Shown: positions 4,129 to 11,180, numbered from the stretch's first letter. The stretch: 12,262 nt of DNA from Clostridiaceae bacterium (GCA_016293225.1 JAEDEQ010000052.1:1-12262), one strand, 5' to 3'. A program made the numbers and translations. Notes: generated by a model from the letters alone, not told the origin.

Positions 4129-5688
4129 TTATTTGTTCTTCATCTTTTCAAAAGCAGCTGCAAGATATCTGAAAAAGCTTGTGAAGAATCTGAAGATTGC
4201 GCTGATGAAATCTTTCGGCGGAGAACGGAAATCATCGCCCTCAACAACCGTTGGCGAAAAAGTCTCTGTCTCGCTGTCGTAAGTAACGTACTGTGGCCAC
4301 ATTTCGTCCGACCAGACGGTAAAGTCCCCGTTTCCTCTTGAAATTTTTTCAATCAGCGGATCAACGCAGTCCGGCATCGTTGAGTGATCAAGATTCTTGA
4401 AAAACCATGTCCTGTCAGGGAAGCGGCAGGTTGAGGCATCAACAAGTTTATCGGCAGAGATATACTTATCGGTTCCGTTTTCCTTAGCGGCTGCAATATA
4501 CTTTTCGGAGAGGAAGCTTCCCATCTTTTCGCTCGTTGCGCCGGCGGAAAGCGTTGAAAGCTCAACAAGACTATCAGACTGAACGTCACTGCCTTCAAAA
4601 ACCGGAATAAGGTCAAAGTTGTATTTGGCAAGATAGGAGAACTCCACACCTTTTTGAGAAAGCTCGTCGATAAGCTGCGGAAGTCTTGCGGTAACGCTGT
4701 AATAGAAGTGATCGGTCTTCTCAATCATCTTGGCGTACTCATCTTCTTTTCCTTTAAAGACGAAGTCGCGCGCGCTTTCGTAATACTCGGTTCCTATCAT
4801 GCTCCAGAACGAGGGGAAGGAGCCGTAGCTTGTAAGAGCAAGACGGGGAACAAGGTTTTCAAAAACCCTGTCATAAATTCCCTGGATAACATCAGTTCCG
4901 AAGCCGAGCACCTTGAGATATCTTGCAAGCGAAACTGCGGAAACAACCAAAGCTTCAAGAGCGCTGTCCTCAAAAAGAGCGGTACGGTCAGTATAAGAAT
5001 TGATAAAGCGGTCAAGCGACTTTTCGTCAATTGTAACCTGACCGGAGAAAAGCGCGCCGAGCAGTCCGATGCCGCCGACCGAGGGAGCATAAAAGATAAC
5101 GTTCTTTACCTTATCCTGAACATTTTCGGTCATTTGAAGATACGCTGTGACTATGCACGAGCCGAGGCAGCGGCCGACAAGGGTGACCTTGCTTTTTCCC
5201 GTAACCTCGCGCACCGCGTCAATGTATTTTGAAAGCTCCGCGGCGGAAACAAACGGGTCAACGCGCCAGTCATAATAAAAATTATAATCCTCGGCATTGA
5301 AATTTGAGGTTTTGCGTCTGAGCCACTCCTTGCGCCAGACAAAATCGGAATGGCTGCCGTCCGAGGCCTCGCCGTTTTTGTCAAGCCTTATCGTGTCGTA
5401 GATCGGAGAGAAGCAGTTATAAAGCGCGTCGCAGTATTTATCCCAGTTTCCGTTAGGGTCAATGGGAATCTGCTTAAGAACGTCCTTAACGGCGTTAACT
5501 ATGTAATCCTTGTCAACGTCGGCTGCGGCAATACTGTTTCCGTCCTTGTCAACAAGTCCTGAGCCCATACCGTAAATATAGACAATCGGATATTCTTCCT
5601 CTGCGGCAGCTGCAGCCGGCGCAAAGGAAACGCAAAGCAGCAGCAAAGCAAGAAAAGCAGAAAGTACTCTTTTAATCGAATGTTTCAT
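4129..5688 (-). CDS. Secreted LCAT-like alpha/beta hydrolase with Cys nucleophile
   Basis: A 519-residue exported protein. Residues 1-29 are a signal peptide (basic start, Leu-rich core, APAAAAA end). The region after it (YPIVYIYGMGSG, about 33-44) resembles the oxyanion strand of LCAT-type lipases, and NFYYDWRVDPF (136-146) fits the family's YDWR motif. The nucleophile elbow reads VGRCLGS (171-177), so Cys174 replaces the usual Ser of GxSxG. NLDHSTMP (432-439) offers the catalytic His435; the acid is likely Asp368 or a neighbour. The last 30 residues (PPKDFISAIFRFFTSFF region) form an aromatic amphipathic helix that may hold it at the membrane. The ATG has AGGAGG upstream and the gene has its own promoter. 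It could be an acyltransferase, lipase or thioesterase; the substrate is unknown. Confidence 0.78.
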   Translation of the reverse strand: MKHSIKRVLSAFLALLLLCVSFAPAAAAAEEEYPIVYIYGMGSGLVDKDGNSIAAADVDKDYIVNAVKDVLKQIPIDPNGNWDKYCDALYNCFSPIYDTIRLDKNGEASDGSHSDFVWRKEWLRRKTSNFNAEDYNFYYDWRVDPFVSAAELSKYIDAVREVTGKSKVTLVGRCLGSCIVTAYLQMTENVQDKVKNVIFYAPSVGGIGLLGALFSGQVTIDEKSLDRFINSYTDRTALFEDSALEALVVSAVSLARYLKVLGFGTDVIQGIYDRVFENLVPRLALTSYGSFPSFWSMIGTEYYESARDFVFKGKEDEYAKMIEKTDHFYYSVTARLPQLIDELSQKGVEFSYLAKYNFDLIPVFEGSDVQSDSLVELSTLSAGATSEKMGSFLSEKYIAAAKENGTDKYISADKLVDASTCRFPDRTWFFKNLDHSTMPDCVDPLIEKISRGNGDFTVWSDEMWPQYVTYDSETETFSPTVVEGDDFRSPPKDFISAIFRFFTSFFRYLAAAFEKMKNK

Positions 5689-5709
5689 TATATTCTCCTC
5701 CTAATAAAA

Positions 5710-5745
5710 AATACTTGCGAAATAAAATAAATTTCTACAAGTATT
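5710..5745 (-). promoter_or_regulatory. Inverted repeat over the hydrolase promoter
   Basis: AATACTTG-N20-CAAGTATT is a perfect 8-bp inverted repeat, with a nested GAAAT/ATTTC pair inside. One arm overlaps the -10 box and the other lies about 20-25 bp past the predicted start. The upstream arm is mostly not transcribed from this promoter, so a DNA operator is more likely than an RNA hairpin. Confidence 0.4.
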
Positions 5746-5771
5746 TTAACACATTCCTAAAGCAAATGCAA
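5743..5771 (-). promoter_or_regulatory. Promoter of the secreted hydrolase gene
   Basis: The minus strand has TTGCAT (5771-5766), 17 bp, then TAAAAT (5748-5743) preceded by TGT, an extended -10. The -35 box is poor, which the extended -10 may offset. It lies just after the coaX stop, and no terminator separates the two genes. Confidence 0.65.
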
Positions 5772-5790
5772 CAATTCTGACAAAAATAAG

Positions 5791-6555
5791 TCAAATATCC
5801 CGGGAAATTTCAAATAATCCGTCCAAAATCAGGTTTTCGTCATAGATAATTTCGGTCTCGCAGCAGGGAATTATGCCCTTGCTGTATCCTCCGGTGGCAA
5901 CAACGGTTGCGTTCTCGAGCGAAAGCTCGTTTGAAATGCGTCTGATAAGACCGTCAAGCATTGCAGCCGTTCCGAACACAACGCCCGACTGAATACACTC
6001 GGCCGTGTTTGCGCCTACGGCTTTTTTCGGCGCCTTAAAGCTTACCGAGGGAAGCAGCGAGGCCTTTGCGGCAAGCGCGTCCATTGAAATTTTGACACCG
6101 GGAGAAATTGTGCAGCCCACAAACTTTCCGTCCCGGTCAACAACAATAATTTTCGTTGCCGTTCCGAGGTCGGCAACAAGGCAGGGCAAGGTATACTTCG
6201 CCTTTGCGGCAACGGCGGCGCAGATAAGGTCGGCTCCCACGGCCGAAACGGGAAGAATGTCAATTTTAAAGCTTCCGTGGTTTTGAGCTCCGACGATTGC
6301 AGGCTTTTTTCCGGTTATCATTTTCACCGCGCGGATAACGCTGTCCTCAATCTCAGGCACAACGCAGCTCATTACAACCTTTGAAAAGTCCGGCGCACTG
6401 ACCTCATAAAGCTTGAAAATACTTAAAAGGTCGGCGGCAAATTCGTCGCTCGTTTTATGACGGGCGGTAAACATTCTTGAAACAAAAAGGAGCTCTTCGT
6501 CCCGGTAAGCGCCGAGCGTAATGTTGGTATTTCCGATGTCTATCGTCAAAAGCAT
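5791..6555 (-). CDS. coaX: Type III pantothenate kinase
   Basis: CoaX phosphorylates pantothenate, the first committed step of coenzyme A synthesis. The type III enzyme is ASKHA-fold, needs a monovalent cation, and resists CoA feedback. The 254-residue product has the usual length. It shows the phosphate-1 motif DIGNTN (6-11), the VGADL motif with the probable catalytic Asp109, ADLGTATK (128-135), CTISPGVKISMDAL (148-161) and ATGGYS (220-225) near the end. The ATG follows CGGAGG with a suitable spacer. It has its own strong promoter, divergent from the radical SAM gene, and is followed by the secreted hydrolase gene. In some bacteria coaX neighbours birA or other cofactor genes, but not here. 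Confidence 0.96.
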   Translation of the reverse strand: MLLTIDIGNTNITLGAYRDEELLFVSRMFTARHKTSDEFAADLLSIFKLYEVSAPDFSKVVMSCVVPEIEDSVIRAVKMITGKKPAIVGAQNHGSFKIDILPVSAVGADLICAAVAAKAKYTLPCLVADLGTATKIIVVDRDGKFVGCTISPGVKISMDALAAKASLLPSVSFKAPKKAVGANTAECIQSGVVFGTAAMLDGLIRRISNELSLENATVVATGGYSKGIIPCCETEIIYDENLILDGLFEISRDI

Positions 6556-6605
6556 ATGAAACCTCCGAAAAAAGCAGCCGCAAGAAGCGATTGCCGATTC
6601 GCGGC

Positions 6606-6623
6606 GCTGTGAAAGCGCACAGC
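6606..6623 (-). promoter_or_regulatory. Inverted repeat at the coaX start site
   Basis: GCTGTG-N6-CACAGC begins 3 bp after the -10 box of the coaX promoter. It may be an operator or a 5'-end hairpin of the mRNA. A similar-looking GCTGTC-N7-GACAGC lies at the same place in the rplJ leader, where it is explained by the L10 leader. Confidence 0.4.
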
Positions 6624-6626
6624 TTT

Positions 6627-6655
6627 ATTATATTCTCCGCCACAGAAAAAGTCAA
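6627..6655 (-). promoter_or_regulatory. Promoter of coaX
   Basis: The minus strand has TTGACT (6655-6650), a 17-bp spacer and TATAAT (6632-6627), near consensus. It is back to back with the promoter of the radical SAM gene, the two -35 boxes being 7 bp apart. Confidence 0.88.
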
Positions 6656-6662
6656 ATTTTAT

Positions 6663-6692
6663 CTGGCAAAAACGCGGCGGATATGGTAAAAT
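6663..6692 (+). promoter_or_regulatory. Promoter of the radical SAM gene
   Basis: CTGGCA (6663-6668), an 18-bp spacer and TAAAAT (6687-6692) with TGG just before it, an extended -10. The -35 box is weak. It sits 27 bp upstream of the ATG, giving a short leader with the GGGAGG ribosome binding site. Confidence 0.6.
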
Positions 6693-6718
6693 GCCGAAAA
6701 AGGGAGGAGTGACGAAAA

Positions 6719-7588
6719 ATGATTTGCAACGCCTGTCCGCGTAAATGCGGCGTTGACCGCAGCAAAAAGCACGGCTTTTGCGGCGCCGGAGAAAGCTTTG
6801 TTGTTGCCCGCGCGGCAAAGCATTTCTGGGAGGAGCCGCCGATAAGCGGAACAAACGGCAGCGGCGCGGTCTTTTTTTCCGGCTGCAATCTTCGCTGTGT
6901 GTTTTGCCAGAACTTTGAAGTCAGCCGCGCAAAATGCGGAAAGGAAATAACGGACGAAAGGCTGACGGAGATTTTTGATTCATTGATAAGCGAGGGCGCG
7001 CACAACCTGAACCTTGTGACCGCAACGCAGTATGCAGAGAGGCTTTCGGGAATACTGCGCGCTTATCATTCGCCGGTGCCCGTTGTGTATAACTGCGGCG
7101 GCTATGAAAGCCTTGAAACGCTCAGAAGGCTTGAGGGTCTTGTTGATATCTATCTGCCCGACCTCAAATTCTTTGACCCGGAGCGCTCACTGCGTTATTG
7201 CGGCGCGGCGGATTACTTTGAAACCGCGTCGGCGGCCATACTTGAAATGCGCCGCCAACAGCCGGAGGATATTTTTGAGGACGGACTCATGAAAAAGGGG
7301 CTCATTATCCGCCACCTTGTCCTGCCGAAGAACGTGAATCAGTCAAGGCGCATTTTTGAATGGATCAAGGAAAATCTCGGCGCAAAAACATATATCAGCC
7401 TCATGGCGCAGTACACGCCCTGCGGCAAGCTTGAAAGCTTTCCCGAGCTGCAAAGGAAAATTACACGCCGCGAATATGAAAAAGCCGTCTGCTTCCTTGA
7501 AGACCTCGGCTTTGAGAATGTTTTTTTGCAGGAGCTTGACTCCGCCGCAGAGCAGTTCATTCCCTCCTTTGACCTTACGGGCGTGTGA
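6719..7588 (+). CDS. PflX-like radical SAM protein (COG1313 type)
   Basis: A 289-residue radical SAM protein. The cluster motif is SGCNLRCVFCQN with C56-x3-C60-x2-C63, which would hold the [4Fe-4S] cluster that splits S-adenosylmethionine. It is preceded by a second Cys set, C3-x2-C6-x3-C10 and C21 (CPRKCGVDR...GFCG), typical of the PflX-like family annotated as putative pyruvate-formate-lyase activating enzymes. Later blocks include YNCGGYES and LPDLKFF. The family has no firmly known substrate to my knowledge, and no glycyl-radical enzyme lies nearby, so activation of PFL is not supported here. GGGAGG lies 11 nt upstream of the ATG. It is transcribed divergently from coaX and is probably monocistronic, since mscL has its own promoter. 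Confidence 0.88.
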   Translation: MICNACPRKCGVDRSKKHGFCGAGESFVVARAAKHFWEEPPISGTNGSGAVFFSGCNLRCVFCQNFEVSRAKCGKEITDERLTEIFDSLISEGAHNLNLVTATQYAERLSGILRAYHSPVPVVYNCGGYESLETLRRLEGLVDIYLPDLKFFDPERSLRYCGAADYFETASAAILEMRRQQPEDIFEDGLMKKGLIIRHLVLPKNVNQSRRIFEWIKENLGAKTYISLMAQYTPCGKLESFPELQRKITRREYEKAVCFLEDLGFENVFLQELDSAAEQFIPSFDLTGV

Positions 7589-7662
7589 GTCCGTCTCGCG
7601 GACGATACAGAACGGGCAAAACCAAAAGCTTCATACAAAGGCCGTTTTTGTCCTTACACCTG

Positions 7663-7691
7663 TTGAAAACCGCCGTCTTTTATGATAGAAT
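7663..7691 (+). promoter_or_regulatory. Promoter of mscL-proC
   Basis: TTGAAA (7663-7668), 17 bp, then TAGAAT (7686-7691) with TGA just before it, an extended -10. It lies about 35 bp upstream of the mscL ATG. The ORF extension that runs back through this promoter is therefore not coding. Confidence 0.75.
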
Positions 7692-7725
7692 ACGGTTTAA
7701 TACAAACAAAGGAGCGTTAATAAAA

Positions 7726-8238
7726 ATGAAAGAGAAAAGCAAAGGCTTCATAGGCGAATTTAAAAAGTTTATCATGCGCGGCAGCGTAATAGACCTTGCA
7801 GTCGGCGTTATCATCGGCGGAGCTTTCCAGGCGATTGTCAACTCCCTTGTCAACGACATTATTTCACCCGTTATCTCGCTTGCAACAAAGGGCATCAACT
7901 TTGCTGACAAGTTTCTTGTGCTCGGCATAACCGACCAGAAGTTTGCAACAGCCGCCGCAGCCAAGGACGCAGGCTTTGCAACGCTCAATTACGGCTCGTT
8001 CATCACCGCCGTGCTCAACTTCCTCATCATGGCGTTCATCATCTTCCTGCTTGTCAAGGGTCTGAACAGACTTGCCGAAATCGGCAAAAAGCCGGAGGAA
8101 GCCGCCGCACCCACAACAAAAAAATGCCCGTTCTGCATGAGCGAGATAAGCATTGAAGCCACAAGATGCCCTCACTGCACGTCCGAGCTTCCCGAAGAGG
8201 AGAACGAAACCGAAGAAAACGAGGTTGAGGAAAAATGA
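7726..8238 (+). CDS. mscL: Large-conductance mechanosensitive channel MscL with C-terminal zinc ribbon
   Basis: MscL is a homopentameric channel that opens under membrane tension and vents solutes on osmotic downshift. The 170-residue call starts MKEKSKGFIGEFKKFIMRGS. A longer frame reaches back to 7585, but it crosses the promoter and lacks homology, and AAAGGAG precedes this ATG. The N-terminal helix and TM1 (about 18-45, DLAVGVIIGGAF), the external loop and TM2 (about 89-111) are standard. In place of a simple cytoplasmic tail there is a zinc ribbon, C134-x2-C137-x10-C148-x2-C151 (CPFCMSEISIEATRCPHC), followed by a very acidic end. Its stop overlaps the proC start by ATGA, so the two are co-translated. 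Confidence 0.95.
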   Translation: MKEKSKGFIGEFKKFIMRGSVIDLAVGVIIGGAFQAIVNSLVNDIISPVISLATKGINFADKFLVLGITDQKFATAAAAKDAGFATLNYGSFITAVLNFLIMAFIIFLLVKGLNRLAEIGKKPEEAAAPTTKKCPFCMSEISIEATRCPHCTSELPEEENETEENEVEEK

Positions 8239-9029
8239 CAGGATTCATCGGTGCCGGAAACATGGCTTCGGCCATGATAAGCGGTCTTGTTTCATCAGGA
8301 ACACTCAAAGGCGAAGACCTTGCGGTCTTTGATATATGCGCTGAAAAATCAAAAAAGCTTTCGGAAAAATTCGGCTTGAAAGTCTTTGAAAGCGCAGACG
8401 GGCTTGCTGAAAGCTGCGACCGGGTTGTCCTTTCGGTCAAGCCCAATATGCTTGCGGCCGTAATTTCGCCGCTTCGTGACATTATAGAAGAAAGAAATCC
8501 GCTTGTTATCTCCATTGCGGCCGGAAAACCGCTCTCCTTCCTTGAGGAAAGGCTGCACTCCTCTGTCCGCCTTGTGCGCGTGATGCCGAACATCAACGCG
8601 GCGGTCGGCGAGGCAGTCAGCGCCTTTTGCCCGAACAAAAACGCAACCGAAGAAGATGTTGCGTTTGTTGGAGAAATGTGCCGTTCATTCGGCACCGCTG
8701 TTGCGCTTTCGGAGAATATGTTTCCCCTCTTCGGCGTTATCGGCGGCTGTTCGCCCGCATTTGCCTATATGTTCATTGACGCAATGGCGCGCGCCGCGGT
8801 CAAGCACGGTATGCCCAAGGCTCAGGCGCTTGAAATCTGCGCCCAGGCCGTTCTCGGCAGTGCTAAAATGATTCTTGAAACAAAAGAACACCCGATGGAG
8901 CTGACCGACAGGGTCTGCTCACCGGGCGGAACGACTATTGAGGGCGTTCTCTCGCTGCAAAAGAACGGCTTTGAAGCGGCTGTTGCAGCGGCAGTGGACG
9001 CCGCAGTTGAAAAGGATAAGCGCCTTTGA
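8235..9029 (+). CDS. proC: Pyrroline-5-carboxylate reductase
   Basis: ProC reduces 1-pyrroline-5-carboxylate to L-proline with NAD(P)H, the last step of proline synthesis. The 264-residue product has the expected length. It shows the Rossmann motif GFIGAGNM (3-10), SVKPNM, RVMPNINAAVGEA, a GGCSPAFAY helix start and the C-terminal signature VCSPGGTTIEGV. The ATG overlaps the mscL stop and has GAGG upstream within mscL. Pairing with mscL may reflect osmotic physiology, as proline is a compatible solute and MscL releases solutes; this link is inference only. Its stop touches the stop of the convergent peptidase gene with no base between. Confidence 0.97.
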   Translation: MTGFIGAGNMASAMISGLVSSGTLKGEDLAVFDICAEKSKKLSEKFGLKVFESADGLAESCDRVVLSVKPNMLAAVISPLRDIIEERNPLVISIAAGKPLSFLEERLHSSVRLVRVMPNINAAVGEAVSAFCPNKNATEEDVAFVGEMCRSFGTAVALSENMFPLFGVIGGCSPAFAYMFIDAMARAAVKHGMPKAQALEICAQAVLGSAKMILETKEHPMELTDRVCSPGGTTIEGVLSLQKNGFEAAVAAAVDAAVEKDKRL

Positions 9030-9932
9030 TTACATCAGCGTGAAGATTGTGAGCGTTTCCTCAATGCGGCTGTATATTTCGTCAAGCATTGAAACGGGCA
9101 GCGGATTTTCGCCCTTGCCGATTTCAAGAGTGAACGCCGGGCGGAAAAATTCACTGATGAACCAATCCTTGAAGCCTCCGTGCGAGGCAAGACCCGCGTT
9201 TTCAACAAGGCGGTATGAGCAGGAATCGGCAAGTATCTTTGCCATCATGTGCGCCTGCGGCGGCATTTCATCGCCGTATTGCCAGTAAAGCTCCTCGCCC
9301 TGGGAATGAACCGCCATCGCCTGACGGAACGGGATAAGGCGGCAAAGCCTTGTGAGCGCCTTGGTTTCGCTCTCGCTTTCCGCGCGGAAGCCGCCGAACC
9401 GGCGCTCGGCAGGTCCTTTAATGCCCTGCTCCTCCTCCATCTGCCGCAGCGTTTCCCAGCCGGCGTTGAAATTGTGGTTGATATCAACACCCATTGCGTT
9501 GGCATTCCATTTTTTGAAGTCTTTGCAGCCGATACTTTCAACAAAGCTTCGCGCGCTCCTTGCGCCCGACGGCCCGTGAACGGCAATTTCAACTCCGTCG
9601 GGATTGACGCAGGGTATTATTACGGCTCCAAGCTCCGTGAACGCCCTTGAGATATCTACCGAGCAAAGCAGACTTTTTGTTTCGATTGAACGGCAGAGCT
9701 TTTCGGCAAAGCGGAAAAGGACAAGACACGTCAGCCACTCCGAGCCGTGAAAGCCGCCTGCAAGCAGAACGCGGTTGCGCCTGTTTCCGACAGTGAGTGA
9801 AAATATCGCGCGCCCGAGGCAGGTCCGCCCAACAACATCAACGCCGAGGAACGGAAATTCCTTTGTCAGCGCTTCAATCATTCTTTTGCTCTGCTCATAA
9901 TCAAAGAAAGTCTCATTATTTTCAATATTCAT
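9030..9932 (-). CDS. M14-family zinc metallopeptidase
   Basis: A 300-residue zinc peptidase of the carboxypeptidase A superfamily. Zinc ligands are H62 and E65 (GGFHGSEW) and H209 (MAVHSQGEELYW). NPDGVEIA (110-117) and the catalytic Glu270 in FTLEIGKGENPLP complete the fold. In the substrate-pocket segment (NANAMGVDINHNF, 143-155) two positions often held by Arg (NARGVD.NRNF) are Met147 and His153. No signal peptide is seen, so it is probably cytoplasmic and might act on peptides or cell-wall muropeptides (gamma-D-Glu-diamino acid type). It has only a weak ribosome binding site and no clear promoter. It converges on proC with no intergenic base, and its 5' side faces the NUDIX gene, 100 bp away. 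Confidence 0.9.
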   Translation of the reverse strand: MNIENNETFFDYEQSKRMIEALTKEFPFLGVDVVGRTCLGRAIFSLTVGNRRNRVLLAGGFHGSEWLTCLVLFRFAEKLCRSIETKSLLCSVDISRAFTELGAVIIPCVNPDGVEIAVHGPSGARSARSFVESIGCKDFKKWNANAMGVDINHNFNAGWETLRQMEEEQGIKGPAERRFGGFRAESESETKALTRLCRLIPFRQAMAVHSQGEELYWQYGDEMPPQAHMMAKILADSCSYRLVENAGLASHGGFKDWFISEFFRPAFTLEIGKGENPLPVSMLDEIYSRIEETLTIFTLM

Positions 9933-10032
9933 AAAACCACATCCAAAATCTGTTATGTACCGACAGCAATTTCATCAGCTATAGATTTATATTCAGGAGC
10001 CTGTCTGTAGTATTCCGAAAGGAGACATCAAA

Positions 10033-10578
10033 ATGGATTTTACCGAAAAAAGAATAGACAGAAAAACTGTGTTTGAAGGCAGGATAATCAACGTCTATAA
10101 CGACACTGTTGTTCTTCCGGACGGCAAAATAACCCACCGCGAGCTTGTTGAGCACCACGGCGGAGTCTGCGTTGCCGCGCTGACGGAAAACGGCGGACTT
10201 CTGTTTGTCCGGCAGTTCCGCTATCCATATAACCGCGTGCTTCTTGAGCTGCCCGCCGGAAAGCTTGAAAAGGGCGAGAACCCTCTTTCGGCCGGTATGC
10301 GCGAGCTTGAGGAGGAGTGCGGTGTAACCGCGGAAAGCTTTGTTCCCATGGGCGAGGTTTATCCCACGGTTGCCTACTGCACGGAAATCATTCACCTTTT
10401 CCTTGCGCGCGGGCTCAAAAAAACGAGCCAGCACCTTGATGAGGGTGAGTTTTTGTCCGTTGAGGAAATACCTCTCAAGGACGCGGTGAAGCTTGTTATG
10501 GACGGCGAAATTGCGGACAGCAAGACCGTTGCGCTCGTCCTCAAAACGGAAAAGCTTCTTTCGGAGGGCAGGATATGA
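10033..10578 (+). CDS. nudF: NUDIX hydrolase, ADP-ribose pyrophosphatase type
   Basis: The product probably cleaves ADP-ribose to AMP and ribose 5-phosphate. The 181-residue protein has a complete Nudix box, G76-x5-E82-x7-R90-E91-x2-E94-E95-x-G97-V98 (sequence GKLEKGENPLSAGMRELEEE then CGV). The layout is that of the ADP-ribose group: an N-terminal strand part (KTVFEGRIINVYNDTVVLPD), HHGGVCVAAL, QFRYPYNRVLLELPAGK before the box, and VYPTVAYCTE after it. GGAG lies 8 nt before the ATG. It overlaps maf by ATGA, forming a two-gene housecleaning pair. Substrate assignment follows the family and is not proven; the symbol is by similarity to the B. subtilis gene. Confidence 0.9.
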   Translation: MDFTEKRIDRKTVFEGRIINVYNDTVVLPDGKITHRELVEHHGGVCVAALTENGGLLFVRQFRYPYNRVLLELPAGKLEKGENPLSAGMRELEEECGVTAESFVPMGEVYPTVAYCTEIIHLFLARGLKKTSQHLDEGEFLSVEEIPLKDAVKLVMDGEIADSKTVALVLKTEKLLSEGRI

Positions 10579-11153
10579 AAAGCTTTATCGTAGCCTCAAA
10601 TTCGCCGCGAAGACGCGAGCTGCTCTCGCTTGCGGGCTATCGGTTTGAGGTTGTTCCCTCCGACGCGGACGAGACGCTCGGGGAGGGTATCAGCGCCGAA
10701 GCCGCGGTTAAAGAGCTTGCAAAAAGGAAAGCGCTTTCTGTTTCGGCGCAGAACAAAGGCGCGGTCGTCCTCGGCTGCGACACCGTGGTATCCCTCGGCG
10801 GAAAGATTCTCGGCAAGCCGCACGGTGAAAAGGAGGCGTTTGCAATGCTCAGAACTCTTTCCGGGCGCGAGCACGAGGTCTTCACCGGCGTATACATCAC
10901 CGACGGCGAGAAAAGCGAGGGCTTTGTCACCTGCACAAAAGTTGAGTTTTATGAACTCAACGATGCAACAATCCGGTCATACATTGCAACCGGAGAACCG
11001 ATGGACAAGGCCGGAGCCTACGGGATACAGGGACTCGGCAGCATTCTTGTTAAAAAAATAAACGGCGATTATTTCACCGTTATGGGGCTTCCTTTGAACG
11101 AATGCGCAAGGTCGCTTGCACGGTTCGGCGTCAAGGGAAAGCTTGAATTATGA
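10575..11153 (+). CDS. maf: Maf-type nucleoside triphosphate pyrophosphatase
   Basis: Maf proteins hydrolyse dTTP, UTP and modified nucleotides to monophosphates and, when overproduced, inhibit septation in B. subtilis. The 192-residue product starts with the signature IVASNSPRRRELL. It has the catalytic Asp69 in LGCDTVV, GKPHGEKEAFAMLRTLSG, FTGVYI, GEPMDKAGAYGIQG and the end part INGDYFTVMGLPL. Sequence and length fit the YhdE-like (dTTP/UTP) group. The ATG overlaps the NUDIX stop, with GGAGGG about 6-12 nt upstream. It is the last gene before a strong terminator. No oddities seen. Confidence 0.95.
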   Translation: MKSFIVASNSPRRRELLSLAGYRFEVVPSDADETLGEGISAEAAVKELAKRKALSVSAQNKGAVVLGCDTVVSLGGKILGKPHGEKEAFAMLRTLSGREHEVFTGVYITDGEKSEGFVTCTKVEFYELNDATIRSYIATGEPMDKAGAYGIQGLGSILVKKINGDYFTVMGLPLNECARSLARFGVKGKLEL

Positions 11154-11180
11154 CAGCACTTTAACCACAGACAACAAAAG

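Noticed and set aside
4654..5232. 192-codon plus-strand ORF opposite the secreted hydrolase
   Set aside because: Same reason: a shadow of a coherent gene with signal peptide and catalytic motifs.
7589..7605. GTCCG/CGGAC hairpin after the radical SAM gene as a terminator
   Set aside because: The stem is only 5 bp and no T-run follows.
7585..7725. N-terminal extension of mscL by 47 codons
   Set aside because: It crosses a good promoter and has no family match. The AAAGGAG-led ATG at 7726 gives the standard MscL start.
9956..10020. Promoter for the NUDIX-maf pair
   Set aside because: A few AT-rich -10-like hexamers are present, but none has a fitting -35 box at the right distance.
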